Shown here: in pieces, positions 54,951 through 63,783 of the stretch
How positions within the stretch are numbered: position 1 is the stretch's first letter
Layout: the number at the start of each line of letters is the position of its first letter
DNA from: Cyanobacteria bacterium SZAS-4
Lineage (GTDB): Bacteria > Cyanobacteriota > Vampirovibrionia > Obscuribacterales > Obscuribacteraceae
Direction of reading: 5' to 3'
Assembly: GCA_018266255.1 (NCBI GenBank)
Contig: JAFEAT010000022.1
Span: 106,654 to 170,653, forward strand
Length of the DNA: 64,000 nt
Notes under the pieces: generated by a model
Told to the model about the DNA's origin: nothing
The model's database searches: none
The model's input: the letters and a program-made list of their open reading frames with translations, nothing else
Position numbers and translations under genes: made by a program

Positions 54951-57900
54951 CTAACCGCCAGCTGGCGTTAGAGGCGGCGGCGGCGTCGGTGGAATCAAAG
55001 ACTGATCGTTGGAACCACCGGCAGATTGAAAGTTGACTGCATTATTTGCTTGCGCACGCTTCAGATTTACCTGCTGCACAGCGCTAGCAGGCACAGGAGT
55101 TGCCTGCCAACCGCCGTCCTGACCCTGGAACAGTGCAGGTGTGTAACCAGGATCTTGCCGCACTATTTGCACCGCTTGACGATCAGGATATCCGTTTTGC
55201 TGCAATATAGACTTACCGGCAATTAAGTCTTCACGAGTTACTTGATTCCAATTTGCACCAACCATCGCGTCTGCAGTCTCAATCATCTCTGGAGTCAGTT
55301 CCTCTGGCATGAGAACTGCTGCAGCCATGGCAGCTGGTCTCATAAGTTCCGGTCTGGCGTGCACAGCAACAATCGCTCTAGCCACGCTCGGCACACGCAG
55401 TTGACGATCATCGAATCCAGCGTCGTGCGCCTGCATGATAATCTGCTGGGCGTGGAAGATTTGATCTTGCGTGCTGCTTGCGAGAGAACGCGATGCTGCT
55501 TGATTTGAACTATTGGAGATGCTCATGCTAGCGCGTTGATTGACTGTAATCTCTCCTGACTGATCTGGAGATTGCGTATATGCCAGATCGGTAAATTCTG
55601 GCTCAATCGGCAAGTCGTTAAGCGTCAAATTTGGCAAAAACGGCTGCGAATCAGCTGTATCAACTTCATAATTAGCGGTCAGCCCGACCGAGGCAGATTG
55701 CACAGTTGATTGTATTGGTGCAAAATTCTGAGATGGCGGTGCCGCAGATTGCGCCTGTACAATCGTTACGCGGCTTCCAGAACCGCTTCCACCAGAAGGA
55801 GGTGTTGAACTGGCTCGTAGCTGCTGAGTAATTTCACCGAGACTTTTAACTGCACTCGTGTGATCTCGCTGATATCCGTTTGATACCAAATCTGATACTA
55901 CTTTGACCAAATATTCGTTACCGGCCATCTGCGCTCCAATCGTAGAATTAGGAGCCTCGAGCATCAAGGCCACTGAGCTGGAAACTTCCGACGGTGTAAT
56001 TGCAGAAGCCATTTGACCTATGTACGCACCTCTGACCAGGTCGTGAACATCAGGCTGATCGGCGAAGTGCGAGTTTGCTTTTTGCTCCAAGAGCGCAGTC
56101 ACAGACAATACACCAGCAGCCTTCATCCATGGCGAAAGCGCCTTAACGCCCTCGACCGATGATGCTGCCAACCTGCTTCCGGTTATGTTCAATCCAGTTC
56201 TATTTAAAAGGTCAACCGCTGCAGATCTGTTTGGATTCCAGCCCGAATCAGAATCGCGGTCTTCTTCGAGCAAATAGACCATGTGTGCCTGTCGGTCTGG
56301 CGTCATCTCTCCATAAGTAGCATTCAAATAATTCGTGTAAGGATTGGCGTTCTCTTTATCCATGCCAACGTATGCTTGCGAACCAACTACAGCCTGCTCA
56401 AGCAAAGCTTTTTGGAATCGTTGTTTTGCAAGAACAGTTTGCTTGAAGCTTTTTCCATTGTGTCCAAGAAAACCTGCAGCCATATTTTCGAACAATCCGT
56501 GCGGAGCATCAGCACCGGCTTCGATTGCCGACTCTCTGGCTGCATCAAAAGCCACAGGATCTGTTGAATACTTTTGAGCATATCCACCGACAGCCAGAAG
56601 CTGTGCTTTCTGATCGTCGGTATCATTCGTATTGAATCGCGCGTGCTGTAAATTGCCTTTTGTATCACCAATCAAGGCTCTTGGACCATCGTGGCTGTTC
56701 ATGGTTCTTTCAGCCGTTCTGATGCTAGCTGCATAGGTGCGCACTGGTACTTGTCCATAACCATCACTTTTGAAAGCAGTGAAAGGACTAGCATGTTGCG
56801 GCAATTCAGCCGTTTCTTCTACACCGGGAGCAGATTGCAAATTCTGACTGGTAAAAGCAGGATCAACCTTAGGCGCTGTGTTATCGACACCGCTATTTGT
56901 AGCAGATGGATCGACATTACCATTTCGCACAGAAGGCTGCGATGGCACCAACTTTCGCGGTGCAGAAGGCACTTGAGCAGCGCCTTGCGATGCAAATCGG
57001 CCGGGAGTAAAATTAGTGGAGTCATTATCGGCTTTCGCTGGCGAGGATTGTCGCAATGGTGGAGTGAGGTCAGCGGTATCAGCGTTGGATGCAGCACTAC
57101 CGACGATACCACGATTAGTCGCCGAATCATTTGAGGGAGTAACTGTATCCCCTGTATTTGAACTTGATGCACCAGCACCAGTGAACGTGTTTGCATTTGC
57201 AACGTCTGACTCCGGCGGGGTTGTTACGCCAGGCTTGCCTGTGCCGGCTGGATCAGTTTTAGTTGCGCCAGTCAGTGGGTCAATTTTACCTGCTCCGGTT
57301 AATGGATCAGTTTTACCAGCGCCGGTTAGTGGATCAGCTTTACCTGCACCAGCTAGAAGATCAGTTTTACCAGCGCCGGTTAGTGGATCAGCTTTACCTG
57401 CACCAGCTAGAAGATCAGGTTTACCCGCTCCCGCCGACGGATCGGTCTGCTGCACAAGGTTCAGCGTCGCCCCCTGTTGTGCGGAACCCTGCTTTGCTAG
57501 TGCGTCGTCTGCCTTTGTTGCAGGCTTCACATTGGGATCGCCTGCACCCTTTGAAGGCGGAACGAGAGGTTTGCCATCGGGTCCAAGCGTGCCTTGAGGA
57601 GAATTTGGATCAGTCGGGGAGCCTCCATTTAAATCAGCCGAATTTGGTGGTGACGGCGGATTATCTTTTCCCGCTGGTTTGCGAGCGTCCTTCAGTGATT
57701 GCAACATTGTGGGAGACATGACAGACGACGACAATCCCTCAAGTCCAACCTTATTCGATTGTTCTAAACCACGTGCTGCAAACTGCTGATTCGTCTGATA
57801 GTCAATTGCCTGGGCGGTTCTAGACTTCGCCATTTCGCCCAGTGCCTTCATGCCGTTCATCAGTCCACCAGAAATCATTCCAGCAGAAATAAAACTCGAC

Positions 57901-59219
57901 ATTGGACTGATTCGTGCTCTGGACATGAAATCTGGCACCGAAATCATAAGCTGGAGCACGCCTATACCCATGACGATTTTGCCCCATGGATTAAAATCCG
58001 AGAACAGCAGAATCACCATAATCTTAAGCAATCCCACCCAACAAAACGTCCACAAACTTACTTCAACAAATGATTTCACATAGCCAGTAGCCAGGCTCTC
58101 CGTGCTTGGCGTGGCAAAGAAAACCAAAAACACCGGACCAAACATGTACTGTGCAGTTAGCAAAGCCGTCTGTATCGCTTTTAAAACAAGAATGTACAAA
58201 AGTTGAGTGATCAGAATCACTCCCAAAAAGAGATAAATGATTAGCCCCGCGAATGCAACAACTTCACCGACAGTTCCGAGCACCATTCCGCCGACACCAC
58301 CCAAGACGGCACCGCCGGCGAGACTACCAACCACGGGAGCAAAAGTGCTAGCGAGTAAGCCGGCACCAGCAACCAAACCACCCTTTACAGTAGCTGCCAT
58401 TGCGCCATCCAGCATTGCCACCTGATCGGCAGAGCTAAAGAAAACAGCTTTGATCATTTCGTTCGTAATTTGAATTTCGAACGCATAAATGGTAGGCCAG
58501 GCAAGCAACAGTCCTGAGGTAAAAATCAAACGCCCAACCGCTGCCATTATATTGACGCCACCTCGCCAGGCAGCGTCGATCCAGTATCGCCAGATGCAAA
58601 CGATAAACAGGAGCAAGGACAAATCGACTGCAATCGAGTACATAACGTCTGCGGCTTGCCGAATAAAAGGCGAGATATCGTCGCTTCCACCATTTGCCGC
58701 ACCGACTATATTGCGCGAACCATTAACAGCAATGTTGGGATTGAGCACAAAAATTCTTAAAAATGCTGTCAAAAACTGCACCGTATCTGATACCCATCCA
58801 TTGATCAGCTCGGTTATCCAGCGACCGATGAGCTGCCCGATATTCTGAAAAAGATTGCTAACAATATCGTCGCTCCAGAAATTTTTCAGCCCCATGTATG
58901 TTTCGTTGTAGGCTCCTAATTCGCTACCTTGAAGCAACTGATTGTTTACGTTGGAAATAACACTTTGTTTGTTCTGCTCAGCACTTTGAGTAATGAGCGA
59001 TGTCTGACCGATTGCATCTACATATGGAGCAGTTGGAACTGTGGATTCGGTTCTGCGCGCAGGTGGAGCCAGCACTGCATCACCAGAATCGGTACCAAGG
59101 GTTGCACCGGGAGCTGGTATCACCGTCTGCGAAAATGCAGGATTAATGGCACTGACAGCCGCTATCAACAATAAAGTAATTCGACAAAAAAATATAAATT
59201 TGTGATGCGAAACCGACAT
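54951..59219 (-). CDS. VirB6/TrbL-like polytopic membrane protein with long low-complexity and helical tail, 1422 aa
   Basis: I chose ATG at 59219 because AAGGATCAAA precedes it and a Sec signal follows (FIFFCRITLLLIAAVSA, cleavage near INPAFS). Residues ~100-470 carry about eight hydrophobic helices, including DVMYSIAVDLSLLLFIVCIW and a Gly/Ala-rich pair, and FGPVFLVFFATPS, in the manner of VirB6/TrbL inner-membrane channel components. Residues ~520-800 are Pro/Gly/Ala/Asp low complexity with seven 9-residue repeats (ADPLTGAGK type). The C-terminal ~600 residues are helical with GYGQVP-like links and Gln-rich ends. No other type IV secretion genes are in the window, so the system would be elsewhere or novel. 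The fold assignment is by topology only. Confidence 0.8.
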   Translation of the reverse strand: MSVSHHKFIFFCRITLLLIAAVSAINPAFSQTVIPAPGATLGTDSGDAVLAPPARRTESTVPTAPYVDAIGQTSLITQSAEQNKQSVISNVNNQLLQGSELGAYNETYMGLKNFWSDDIVSNLFQNIGQLIGRWITELINGWVSDTVQFLTAFLRIFVLNPNIAVNGSRNIVGAANGGSDDISPFIRQAADVMYSIAVDLSLLLFIVCIWRYWIDAAWRGGVNIMAAVGRLIFTSGLLLAWPTIYAFEIQITNEMIKAVFFSSADQVAMLDGAMAATVKGGLVAGAGLLASTFAPVVGSLAGGAVLGGVGGMVLGTVGEVVAFAGLIIYLFLGVILITQLLYILVLKAIQTALLTAQYMFGPVFLVFFATPSTESLATGYVKSFVEVSLWTFCWVGLLKIMVILLFSDFNPWGKIVMGIGVLQLMISVPDFMSRARISPMSSFISAGMISGGLMNGMKALGEMAKSRTAQAIDYQTNQQFAARGLEQSNKVGLEGLSSSVMSPTMLQSLKDARKPAGKDNPPSPPNSADLNGGSPTDPNSPQGTLGPDGKPLVPPSKGAGDPNVKPATKADDALAKQGSAQQGATLNLVQQTDPSAGAGKPDLLAGAGKADPLTGAGKTDLLAGAGKADPLTGAGKTDPLTGAGKIDPLTGATKTDPAGTGKPGVTTPPESDVANANTFTGAGASSSNTGDTVTPSNDSATNRGIVGSAASNADTADLTPPLRQSSPAKADNDSTNFTPGRFASQGAAQVPSAPRKLVPSQPSVRNGNVDPSATNSGVDNTAPKVDPAFTSQNLQSAPGVEETAELPQHASPFTAFKSDGYGQVPVRTYAASIRTAERTMNSHDGPRALIGDTKGNLQHARFNTNDTDDQKAQLLAVGGYAQKYSTDPVAFDAARESAIEAGADAPHGLFENMAAGFLGHNGKSFKQTVLAKQRFQKALLEQAVVGSQAYVGMDKENANPYTNYLNATYGEMTPDRQAHMVYLLEEDRDSDSGWNPNRSAAVDLLNRTGLNITGSRLAASSVEGVKALSPWMKAAGVLSVTALLEQKANSHFADQPDVHDLVRGAYIGQMASAITPSEVSSSVALMLEAPNSTIGAQMAGNEYLVKVVSDLVSNGYQRDHTSAVKSLGEITQQLRASSTPPSGGSGSGSRVTIVQAQSAAPPSQNFAPIQSTVQSASVGLTANYEVDTADSQPFLPNLTLNDLPIEPEFTDLAYTQSPDQSGEITVNQRASMSISNSSNQAASRSLASSTQDQIFHAQQIIMQAHDAGFDDRQLRVPSVARAIVAVHARPELMRPAAMAAAVLMPEELTPEMIETADAMVGANWNQVTREDLIAGKSILQQNGYPDRQAVQIVRQDPGYTPALFQGQDGGWQATPVPASAVQQVNLKRAQANNAVNFQSAGGSNDQSLIPPTPPPPLTPAGG
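57235..57425 (-). repeat. 27-bp (9-residue) tandem repeat inside the VirB6/TrbL-like gene
   Basis: Seven in-frame units of the type (T/A/P/I)D(P/L)L(T/A)GAGK are encoded. Two adjacent 54-base double units starting at 57305 and 57359 are identical at the DNA level, which indicates recent expansion. The repeat also creates a long open frame on the opposite strand that should be ignored. Confidence 0.85.
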
Positions 59220-59402
59220 TTTGATCCTTGCAATAACTTCAAATTGCAGAAAATTTCTTACGGTTACATTGCACCATCGTTTTATTCTTTCGTCACTGGT
59301 AGACTTAGCACCACAGTTCATCTAGCAAGCTAGCGCAACTAACACGATAGACGCAACAGATAGAACCTTGTGTTTATGCCGTTTTTGACAACATTCAAGC
59401 TA

Positions 59403-59416
59403 CACGACTTTTCCAC
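59403..59416 (+). promoter_or_regulatory. Best copy of the recurrent motif CACGACTTTTCCAC
   Basis: This is the reference copy. It lies 184 bases upstream of the VirB6/TrbL-like gene but in the opposite orientation, in a gap between two minus-strand genes. TTTTCCACA within it also fits the loose DnaA-box consensus TTWTNCACA. Confidence 0.5.
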
Positions 59417-59526
59417 AATTGACAAAAACAAGAAGACGAAACAAAGTCACTTAAAGCAAAAAGCGCCCACCGAAATTTTCGGCAGGCTGAGTCATAAAAG
59501 GAGAAAATTGCCCAGGAAAATTCAGC

Positions 59527-59560
59527 GAAGGCAGGTGTTGGTCGAACAACACCTACCTTC
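59527..59560 (-). terminator. Hairpin downstream of the HTH gene
   Basis: GAAGGcAGGTGTTG pairs with CAACACCTaCCTTC (13 pairs, one mismatch) around GTCGAA. It lies just past the stop of the HTH gene in its direction of transcription; GCTGAATTTTCC follows. Confidence 0.65.
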
Positions 59561-59571
59561 GATCGGGCTCG

Positions 59572-60147
59572 TTACGCAACTTCATTGCGATCTGAGCGCG
59601 GCAGCAAGTATGAGCAATAGCGTCCAAGAATGCCCCGCACTGACTGCCAGAACAATAGGACTGTGTTCGAATTAGATGAAACTTCATTGCCGTCCTCGCT
59701 TTGAACGTTGGCGGCCGCGGCAATCGCGTAACGGTGTTCTAAACTCGATCTTTGTTCTTCCAATTGTTTCTGGGCTTGCAGAGTTTGCTCCATCTCTGCG
59801 ATTCGCAGTTGAAGTTGAGCAATTATCTCTTTGTCGTCGAAAGAGGCGGTCTCGTCAAAATCTTTGTTTATTTGAAACGACCTTGTATGCCGATCTTTCT
59901 CAACAGTATTTACAGAATCTTCTGTTAGTTTTTCTTGACTTTGCACAATCCTTGAGTGTGGCTTGATTCGCCACTCGGGTCCGAATGCTCCCTCTACCTT
60001 ATATGCTTCTAGCACACCATCTTTTGCCAGACGTCGAATCGTACGTTCGGATTTGCCGTACATCTCTGCGGCGACCTTAGTGCTCCAGAAAGCAGTCTCA
60101 GTAACATCACAACAGACACCTATTTGACTCTCGCAAGTGCTAAACAT
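59572..60147 (-). CDS. Excisionase/MerR-type HTH protein with coiled coil, 191 aa
   Basis: I chose ATG at 60147 with GAGAGGATATATCA upstream; an earlier in-frame start adds 17 unsupported residues. Residues ~19-62 are a helix-turn-helix of the excisionase/helix_turn_helix_17 type (FWSTKVAAEMYGKSERTIRR, LAKDGVLEAYKV, WRIKP). A polar linker and then a coiled coil follow (AQLQLRIAEMEQTLQAQKQL), probably for oligomerisation. The C-terminus ends in a semi-hydrophobic stretch (TVLLFWQSVRGILGRYCSYLL) that may touch the membrane. Such a layout fits a regulator or a partition-type DNA-binding adaptor. It is the gene upstream of the VirB6/TrbL-like gene on the same strand. Confidence 0.8.
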   Translation of the reverse strand: MFSTCESQIGVCCDVTETAFWSTKVAAEMYGKSERTIRRLAKDGVLEAYKVEGAFGPEWRIKPHSRIVQSQEKLTEDSVNTVEKDRHTRSFQINKDFDETASFDDKEIIAQLQLRIAEMEQTLQAQKQLEEQRSSLEHRYAIAAAANVQSEDGNEVSSNSNTVLLFWQSVRGILGRYCSYLLPRSDRNEVA

Positions 60148-60495
60148 TGATATATCCTCTCTCTTGGTTGTATTACAGTCTTCGCAACAAGGCACCAAGT
60201 CTGCCCTTTTTGTTGCCGTTTGCTGAGTGATAACGAAGTTTCAAATTGCAATTAGCCACAGATGCACTTCGATGAATGCATCTTAAGTATTCCCGAACCA
60301 CCTGTCATCATGGTTTTCACGAATAAATCGCAGTAAATATTACTGGGCGATTACTTTGTCTTTCGTAAATTCCGCGAGCACCACCAGCGGCACCATGACG
60401 AGAAGTCCTCATTGATTCCAGTGTGTGTCCAAATCTTCCTTTCGTGCAGACCAGGCTTAACTCATTCAATCGAGCTAGCGAAGCTTGTGCAAACA
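60148..60495. other. Intergenic region, 348 bases
   Basis: It is upstream of the HTH gene on the minus strand. A 60-codon open frame lies in it, without ribosome-binding site or recognisable product. No terminator or motif was found. Confidence 0.35.
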
Positions 60496-60708
60496 TCATT
60501 TTCTATGAAACTGAACAGCGCAACTAAGACGAAACGAAAGAAATAAAACGAACGCAGTCGCAAGCACCATCGTTATATCATGGTGCCAATATTGAGCAGA
60601 CAATTTTTCGGAACAAGCATTACAAAGAGAAACGGACGCGCCAACCGCGTCCGCCACCTGCTTTTCAAAAAGATTCGATGAGCACCACATACAGTAGCAC
60701 TGCATCAT
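60496..60708 (-). CDS. Possible small zinc-ribbon plus membrane-helix protein, 70 aa
   Basis: The N-terminal half has two Cys pairs (CMWC and CNAC, plus CYC at the start) spaced like a small zinc ribbon. The C-terminal half has a hydrophobic stretch MVLATAFVLFLSF that could be one membrane helix. A CACAACTTTTCCAC motif lies only 22 bases before the ATG, and no ribosome-binding site is visible. A perfect DNA hairpin (CGGACGCG/CGCGTCCG at 60633-60653) falls inside the frame. It may be a genuine small protein or a chance frame. Confidence 0.4.
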   Translation of the reverse strand: MMQCYCMWCSSNLFEKQVADAVGASVSLCNACSEKLSAQYWHHDITMVLATAFVLFLSFRLSCAVQFHRK

Positions 60709-60730
60709 GAAAGAATAATAAAGAGCAATA

Positions 60731-60744
60731 GTGGAAAAGTTGTG
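60731..60744 (-). promoter_or_regulatory. CACGACTTTTCCAC-like motif (CACAACTTTTCCAC)
   Basis: It matches the best copy at 13 of 14 positions, 22 bases before the 70-residue frame and in its orientation. TATTAT follows 12 bases later and could be a -10 box. Confidence 0.45.
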
Positions 60745-61002
60745 AATACCGCGTATTGAAAATTCAACCTAGTTATACATGGATTGAATGCAGAAATTTC
60801 CCTTTGCATAGACGTGCCAAAACATTGCCATAGACTCACTTTTTGAGTTAGCGCAGCGATGGCAGCACTCGACAAGCGACACTAAAACTTAGCCACTTCC
60901 TTCAATGGTTCGTTTGGCAAAAGAGATTTCTTCGGACAACTTGCTTCGCTAGTTACGCGAGCACCACAAATGAAACGTGCATGCGCACTTCACCAGTGAC
61001 AC

Positions 61003-61911
61003 ATGCTTTTCTCTGTGTTGAAATACTGGCACACAGTGAAAGTCTTACTGCATCAGCTCAACGAGAGGTTCGATTCTTATATGTTCGAAATCAATGATAT
61101 TGCCAGTGATGCCCTTTTCTACTCAAAAAAAGGATGGTTCTACTTATTCGAATCAAAATACGCATTAGCACAAGAGCAATTCGAAAGAGCACTCGAGCAA
61201 GATAGTTTATGCATTAATGCGCTGATGGGCGCAGGAACAGTGAGTTGGGCATGCACCAATTTTGAGGGAGCACTCTACTTTTTCACCAGAGTTCTGACCC
61301 TCGATCCAAATTTTTCTGAAGCATACTCCAGTCGTGGAGCCATTTTCGCCACAATGAGGGACTACTCGGAAGCGCTTGCAGATTTCAACACATGCATACG
61401 AATCAACGAAAGTTGCGCCAGCGGCTACGTCAATAGAGCGACTTTGAATATCAGCTTTCAATCTTACGAAGCTGCACTCAAAGATTTAGATAGAGCATTG
61501 GCTATTGAACTCTGCCCTGCAGTGTTGATAAAGAAAGCATATACAAATTTCTTGCTCAACAACTTCGAAGAAACAATTGAAGCGTGCACATACGCAGTAG
61601 CATTGCAACCAGACGCAGCGTGCGCATATTATCTGCGCGGCTTGTCACACTACAATACAGGCGACTACCAGGCGGCACTTGCAGATTTCGACTTGTCACT
61701 GAATTTGATACCGGGCGCTGCAGATGTTTATCACGCTAGAGCATGCGCATATCAATTCTTGATGGAGTTCGAACTGGCTGCACAAAATATGCAACGCGCA
61801 GCTCATCTAGATGAGAGGTTTAAAGAGCTCGCAGATAAGTTATCGTCTTCTCAAAACTGCGTAGTTTCGCTAGCCGCCATGCCACCACAATTGTGGGCAC
61901 AAATCGCCTGA
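61003..61911 (+). CDS. TPR-repeat protein, 302 aa
   Basis: Seven or so tetratricopeptide repeats are visible, for example GWFYLFESKYALAQEQFERA, YSSRGAIFATMRDYSEALAD, YVNRATLNISFQSYEAALKD and YYLRGLSHYNTGDYQAALAD, each with the usual Gly/Ala/Tyr positions. The start is uncertain: ATG at 61003 lacks a ribosome-binding site, while an in-frame ATG at 61081 has GAGAGG 12 bases upstream. There is no signal peptide in either version. TPRs suggest a protein-binding scaffold. It is transcribed alone and ends in a hairpin. Confidence 0.85.
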   Translation: MLFSVLKYWHTVKVLLHQLNERFDSYMFEINDIASDALFYSKKGWFYLFESKYALAQEQFERALEQDSLCINALMGAGTVSWACTNFEGALYFFTRVLTLDPNFSEAYSSRGAIFATMRDYSEALADFNTCIRINESCASGYVNRATLNISFQSYEAALKDLDRALAIELCPAVLIKKAYTNFLLNNFEETIEACTYAVALQPDAACAYYLRGLSHYNTGDYQAALADFDLSLNLIPGAADVYHARACAYQFLMEFELAAQNMQRAAHLDERFKELADKLSSSQNCVVSLAAMPPQLWAQIA

Positions 61912-61932
61912 TCCAAAATCAAGAGGATACAT

Positions 61933-61967
61933 AGAGAAGGAGTTGCGAACAGTGCGACTCCTTCTCT
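61933..61967 (+). terminator. Terminator hairpin after the TPR gene
   Basis: AGAGAAGGAGT pairs with ACTCCTTCTCT around a 13-base loop that itself has a TGCG/TGCG near-match. GTTTCTCAG follows. Confidence 0.7.
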
Positions 61968-62001
61968 GTTTCTCAGTACCATTGAGCCGAGAAACCAAGA
62001 G

Positions 62002-62036
62002 CACAAAAACGAGAAAAGGACTCATGCTATGAGTCC
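62002..62036 (-). terminator. Intrinsic terminator of the small membrane-protein gene
   Basis: Read on the minus strand, GGACTCAT and ATGAGTCC form a perfect 8-bp stem followed by TTTTCTCGTTTTTGTG. It lies downstream of the minus-strand gene ending at 62150. Confidence 0.7.
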
Positions 62037-62108
62037 CTACCTCTTCCCCTAAATTTTCATTGCACCATATGCGGTGTTGTTCAACTGTTACTACTATATC
62101 GTTCAAAA

Positions 62109-62122
62109 ATGGAAAAGTCGTA
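62109..62122 (-). promoter_or_regulatory. CACGACTTTTCCAC-like motif (TACGACTTTTCCAT)
   Basis: It matches the best copy at 12 of 14 positions. It lies downstream of the small membrane-protein gene and is therefore an orphan with respect to any start codon in its own direction. Confidence 0.3.
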
Positions 62123-62149
62123 GAATTTTCAACAATTTGAAAAACATGT

Positions 62150-62473
62150 TTAAACGGACGAAGCGATGAGAACAACTGTGAAAATAAAAGCGCCGGCCGA
62201 CAGGAATCCCGACTTCATTGTCATTTTGCTGCCAAAAATCAGAAACGTTGGTGCGGCCACCAGGCACATCGCCAGTCCGAGATATGAAAGTATTAGACGA
62301 ACATGTTCATCTATACCGCACGCAAAACCCAAAAATTTTGCTGTCTGAAAGGCAAGAGCAGAAGCTAAGGCAGAGAGTGCGAGGGCGCTTGTGATATCTT
62401 TCGCTGGCGAACAGGGAACGGTACGAGAGCTGGGTAAAATAACCTCATTATGCACTTCGGGGTAAGTTTGCAT
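62150..62473 (-). CDS. Small membrane protein with three helices, 107 aa
   Basis: The ATG at 62473 has GGCAGGAGGTTTAC upstream, a near-ideal ribosome-binding site, and is preferred over an upstream in-frame ATG. Three hydrophobic stretches are visible (ALALSALASALAFQTAKFLGF; LILSYLGLAMCLVAAPTFLIF; FLSAGAFIFTVVLIASSV) after a short polar N-terminus. No family was recognised. It is divergent from the response-regulator operon, sharing a 126-base upstream region that contains a recurrent motif copy. Confidence 0.75.
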   Translation of the reverse strand: MQTYPEVHNEVILPSSRTVPCSPAKDITSALALSALASALAFQTAKFLGFACGIDEHVRLILSYLGLAMCLVAAPTFLIFGSKMTMKSGFLSAGAFIFTVVLIASSV

Positions 62474-62529
62474 GTAAACCTCCTGCCTTTCAAATTTGAG
62501 CTTCAATAGCCGGATGCTAATGAAGCCGT

Positions 62530-62543
62530 GTGGAAAAGACGTG
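62530..62543 (-). promoter_or_regulatory. CACGACTTTTCCAC-like motif (CACGTCTTTTCCAC)
   Basis: It matches the best copy at 13 of 14 positions. It lies in the divergent region, 56 bases before the small membrane-protein gene and in its orientation, and 56 bases before the regulator's ATG. Confidence 0.5.
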
Positions 62544-62599
62544 TAAGCAACCGGACGTGCGAAGATGATAAAATCGCCCTCTCCCAAACGGCAGCTGAT

Positions 62600-63010
62600 A
62601 TGAAAGTTTTGATTGTTGATGACGAAGATGATGTTCGTGACATCGCCAGCATGTGCCTGGGACTGCTTGACAATGCCGAGGTTCTAACGGCTACGGGCGG
62701 CGCAGAGGGGCTCGCAATGGCGGCTGAGAATCAACCAGATGTCATTTTGCTCGACTTAATGATGCCTGAAATGGATGGCGCCGAGACTATTCAGAAGTTG
62801 CGCGAGAATCCCTCCACCGCGGGCATTCCGGTCATTTTTCTCACCGTGAAAAATATGGGCTCAGAGATTGATAGACTAATGGGGTTGGGCGCCCTCGCCG
62901 TAATGCGCAAGCCGTTCGAACCGACTACGCTGGGGGCTCAAATAGCAGAGATTCTCAGCGCCGCAAAAGGACAGTCGGCACGCAGTCCGCACGAACCAAA
63001 ATCGTCTTGA
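62600..63010 (+). CDS. Single-domain response regulator (CheY-like), 136 aa
   Basis: I chose the ATG at 62600 (MKVLIVDDE), where the receiver domain begins; a GTG 72 bases upstream is in frame but lies in the divergent promoter region. The receiver has D7-D8, phospho-acceptor D52 (LLDLMMP), T82 and K104 (RKPFE). A short Ser/Pro-rich tail follows and no output domain. The next gene starts 23 bases later and encodes an OmpR-type regulator, so the two form an operon and may be steps of one phosphorelay. No histidine kinase is in the window. Confidence 0.92.
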   Translation: MKVLIVDDEDDVRDIASMCLGLLDNAEVLTATGGAEGLAMAAENQPDVILLDLMMPEMDGAETIQKLRENPSTAGIPVIFLTVKNMGSEIDRLMGLGALAVMRKPFEPTTLGAQIAEILSAAKGQSARSPHEPKSS

Positions 63011-63033
63011 TATTGCAGAAGGTTTAGAGATCC

Positions 63034-63714
63034 ATGGCCAAGATATTGCTAGTAGAAGACGAAATAGATCTATCTCAACTCATTCACGAATGGTTGAAGA
63101 CAGAAAAGCATGTGGTGGAAGTTGTTAGCACCGGAGAGGATGCTGTCGACAGGCTGAAATTTTATAAGTATGACGTTGTAGTTTTGGATTGGCTCTTGCC
63201 AAAAATGAGCGGCTTGGAAGTCTGTCGAGAATATCGCTCCAGGGGCGGTACGACTCCTATTCTCTTCCTCACTGCCAAAAACATGATCAATGAGAAGGAA
63301 GCGGGACTCGACGCCGGGTCCGACGACTATCTGACCAAGCCATTTGACATGAAGGAATTGTCTGCGCGAATCAGAGCGCTGCTCAGAAGACCGCAAATAT
63401 TCAGCGGGTCAGTGCTCCAAGCCGGTCCGCTTGAACTTGACAGCAGCACACGAAAAGTTCTTTTCAATGGTGAAGAACTTCAGCTTTTGCCAAAAGAATT
63501 TGCACTGCTGGAATTTTTGCTCAAACATCAAAACAAAGTTTTCAGCTCTGAAGCTTTAATCGAGCGCGTCTGGAATTCCGAATCAGAAGCTTCACCTGAA
63601 GTCATTCGCACTTACATCAAGCGATTGCGCAAACACCTCGACATCGAGGGCAAAAAGTCCATGCTTCAAACTGTTCATGGTGTGGGCTATAAACTCGAAA
63701 TAGTCGACGACTAA
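63034..63714 (+). CDS. OmpR/PhoB-family response regulator, 226 aa
   Basis: The receiver domain carries E8-D9, phospho-acceptor D52 (VLDWLLPKMSG), T80 and K102 (DYLTKPFD). The winged-helix output has LLPKEFALLEFLLKHQ, VIRTYIKRLRKHL and TVHGVGYKL. It is a close paralog of the regulator at 45410-46150. AGAAGGTTTAGAGATCC lies before ATG. It is the second gene of an operon with a single-domain receiver. The style of receiver and linker resembles cyanobacterial RppA/NblR-type regulators. The target genes are unknown. Confidence 0.95.
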   Translation: MAKILLVEDEIDLSQLIHEWLKTEKHVVEVVSTGEDAVDRLKFYKYDVVVLDWLLPKMSGLEVCREYRSRGGTTPILFLTAKNMINEKEAGLDAGSDDYLTKPFDMKELSARIRALLRRPQIFSGSVLQAGPLELDSSTRKVLFNGEELQLLPKEFALLEFLLKHQNKVFSSEALIERVWNSESEASPEVIRTYIKRLRKHLDIEGKKSMLQTVHGVGYKLEIVDD

Positions 63715-63783
63715 TTCGAGTTCGCGCGAACACTTTTTTCGGCAAAGCCACTACACGTATTTCAAACTAACCAAACATGACTA

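Noticed and set aside
57016..57597. 193-residue plus-strand frame rich in Pro/Ala/Val
   Set aside because: It is the reverse of the 9-residue repeat region of the VirB6/TrbL-like gene.
59403..59416. Origin of replication based on DnaA-box-like TTTTCCACA
   Set aside because: Copies are single and spread over 56 kb with no clustering, AT-rich unwinding region or dnaA gene nearby.
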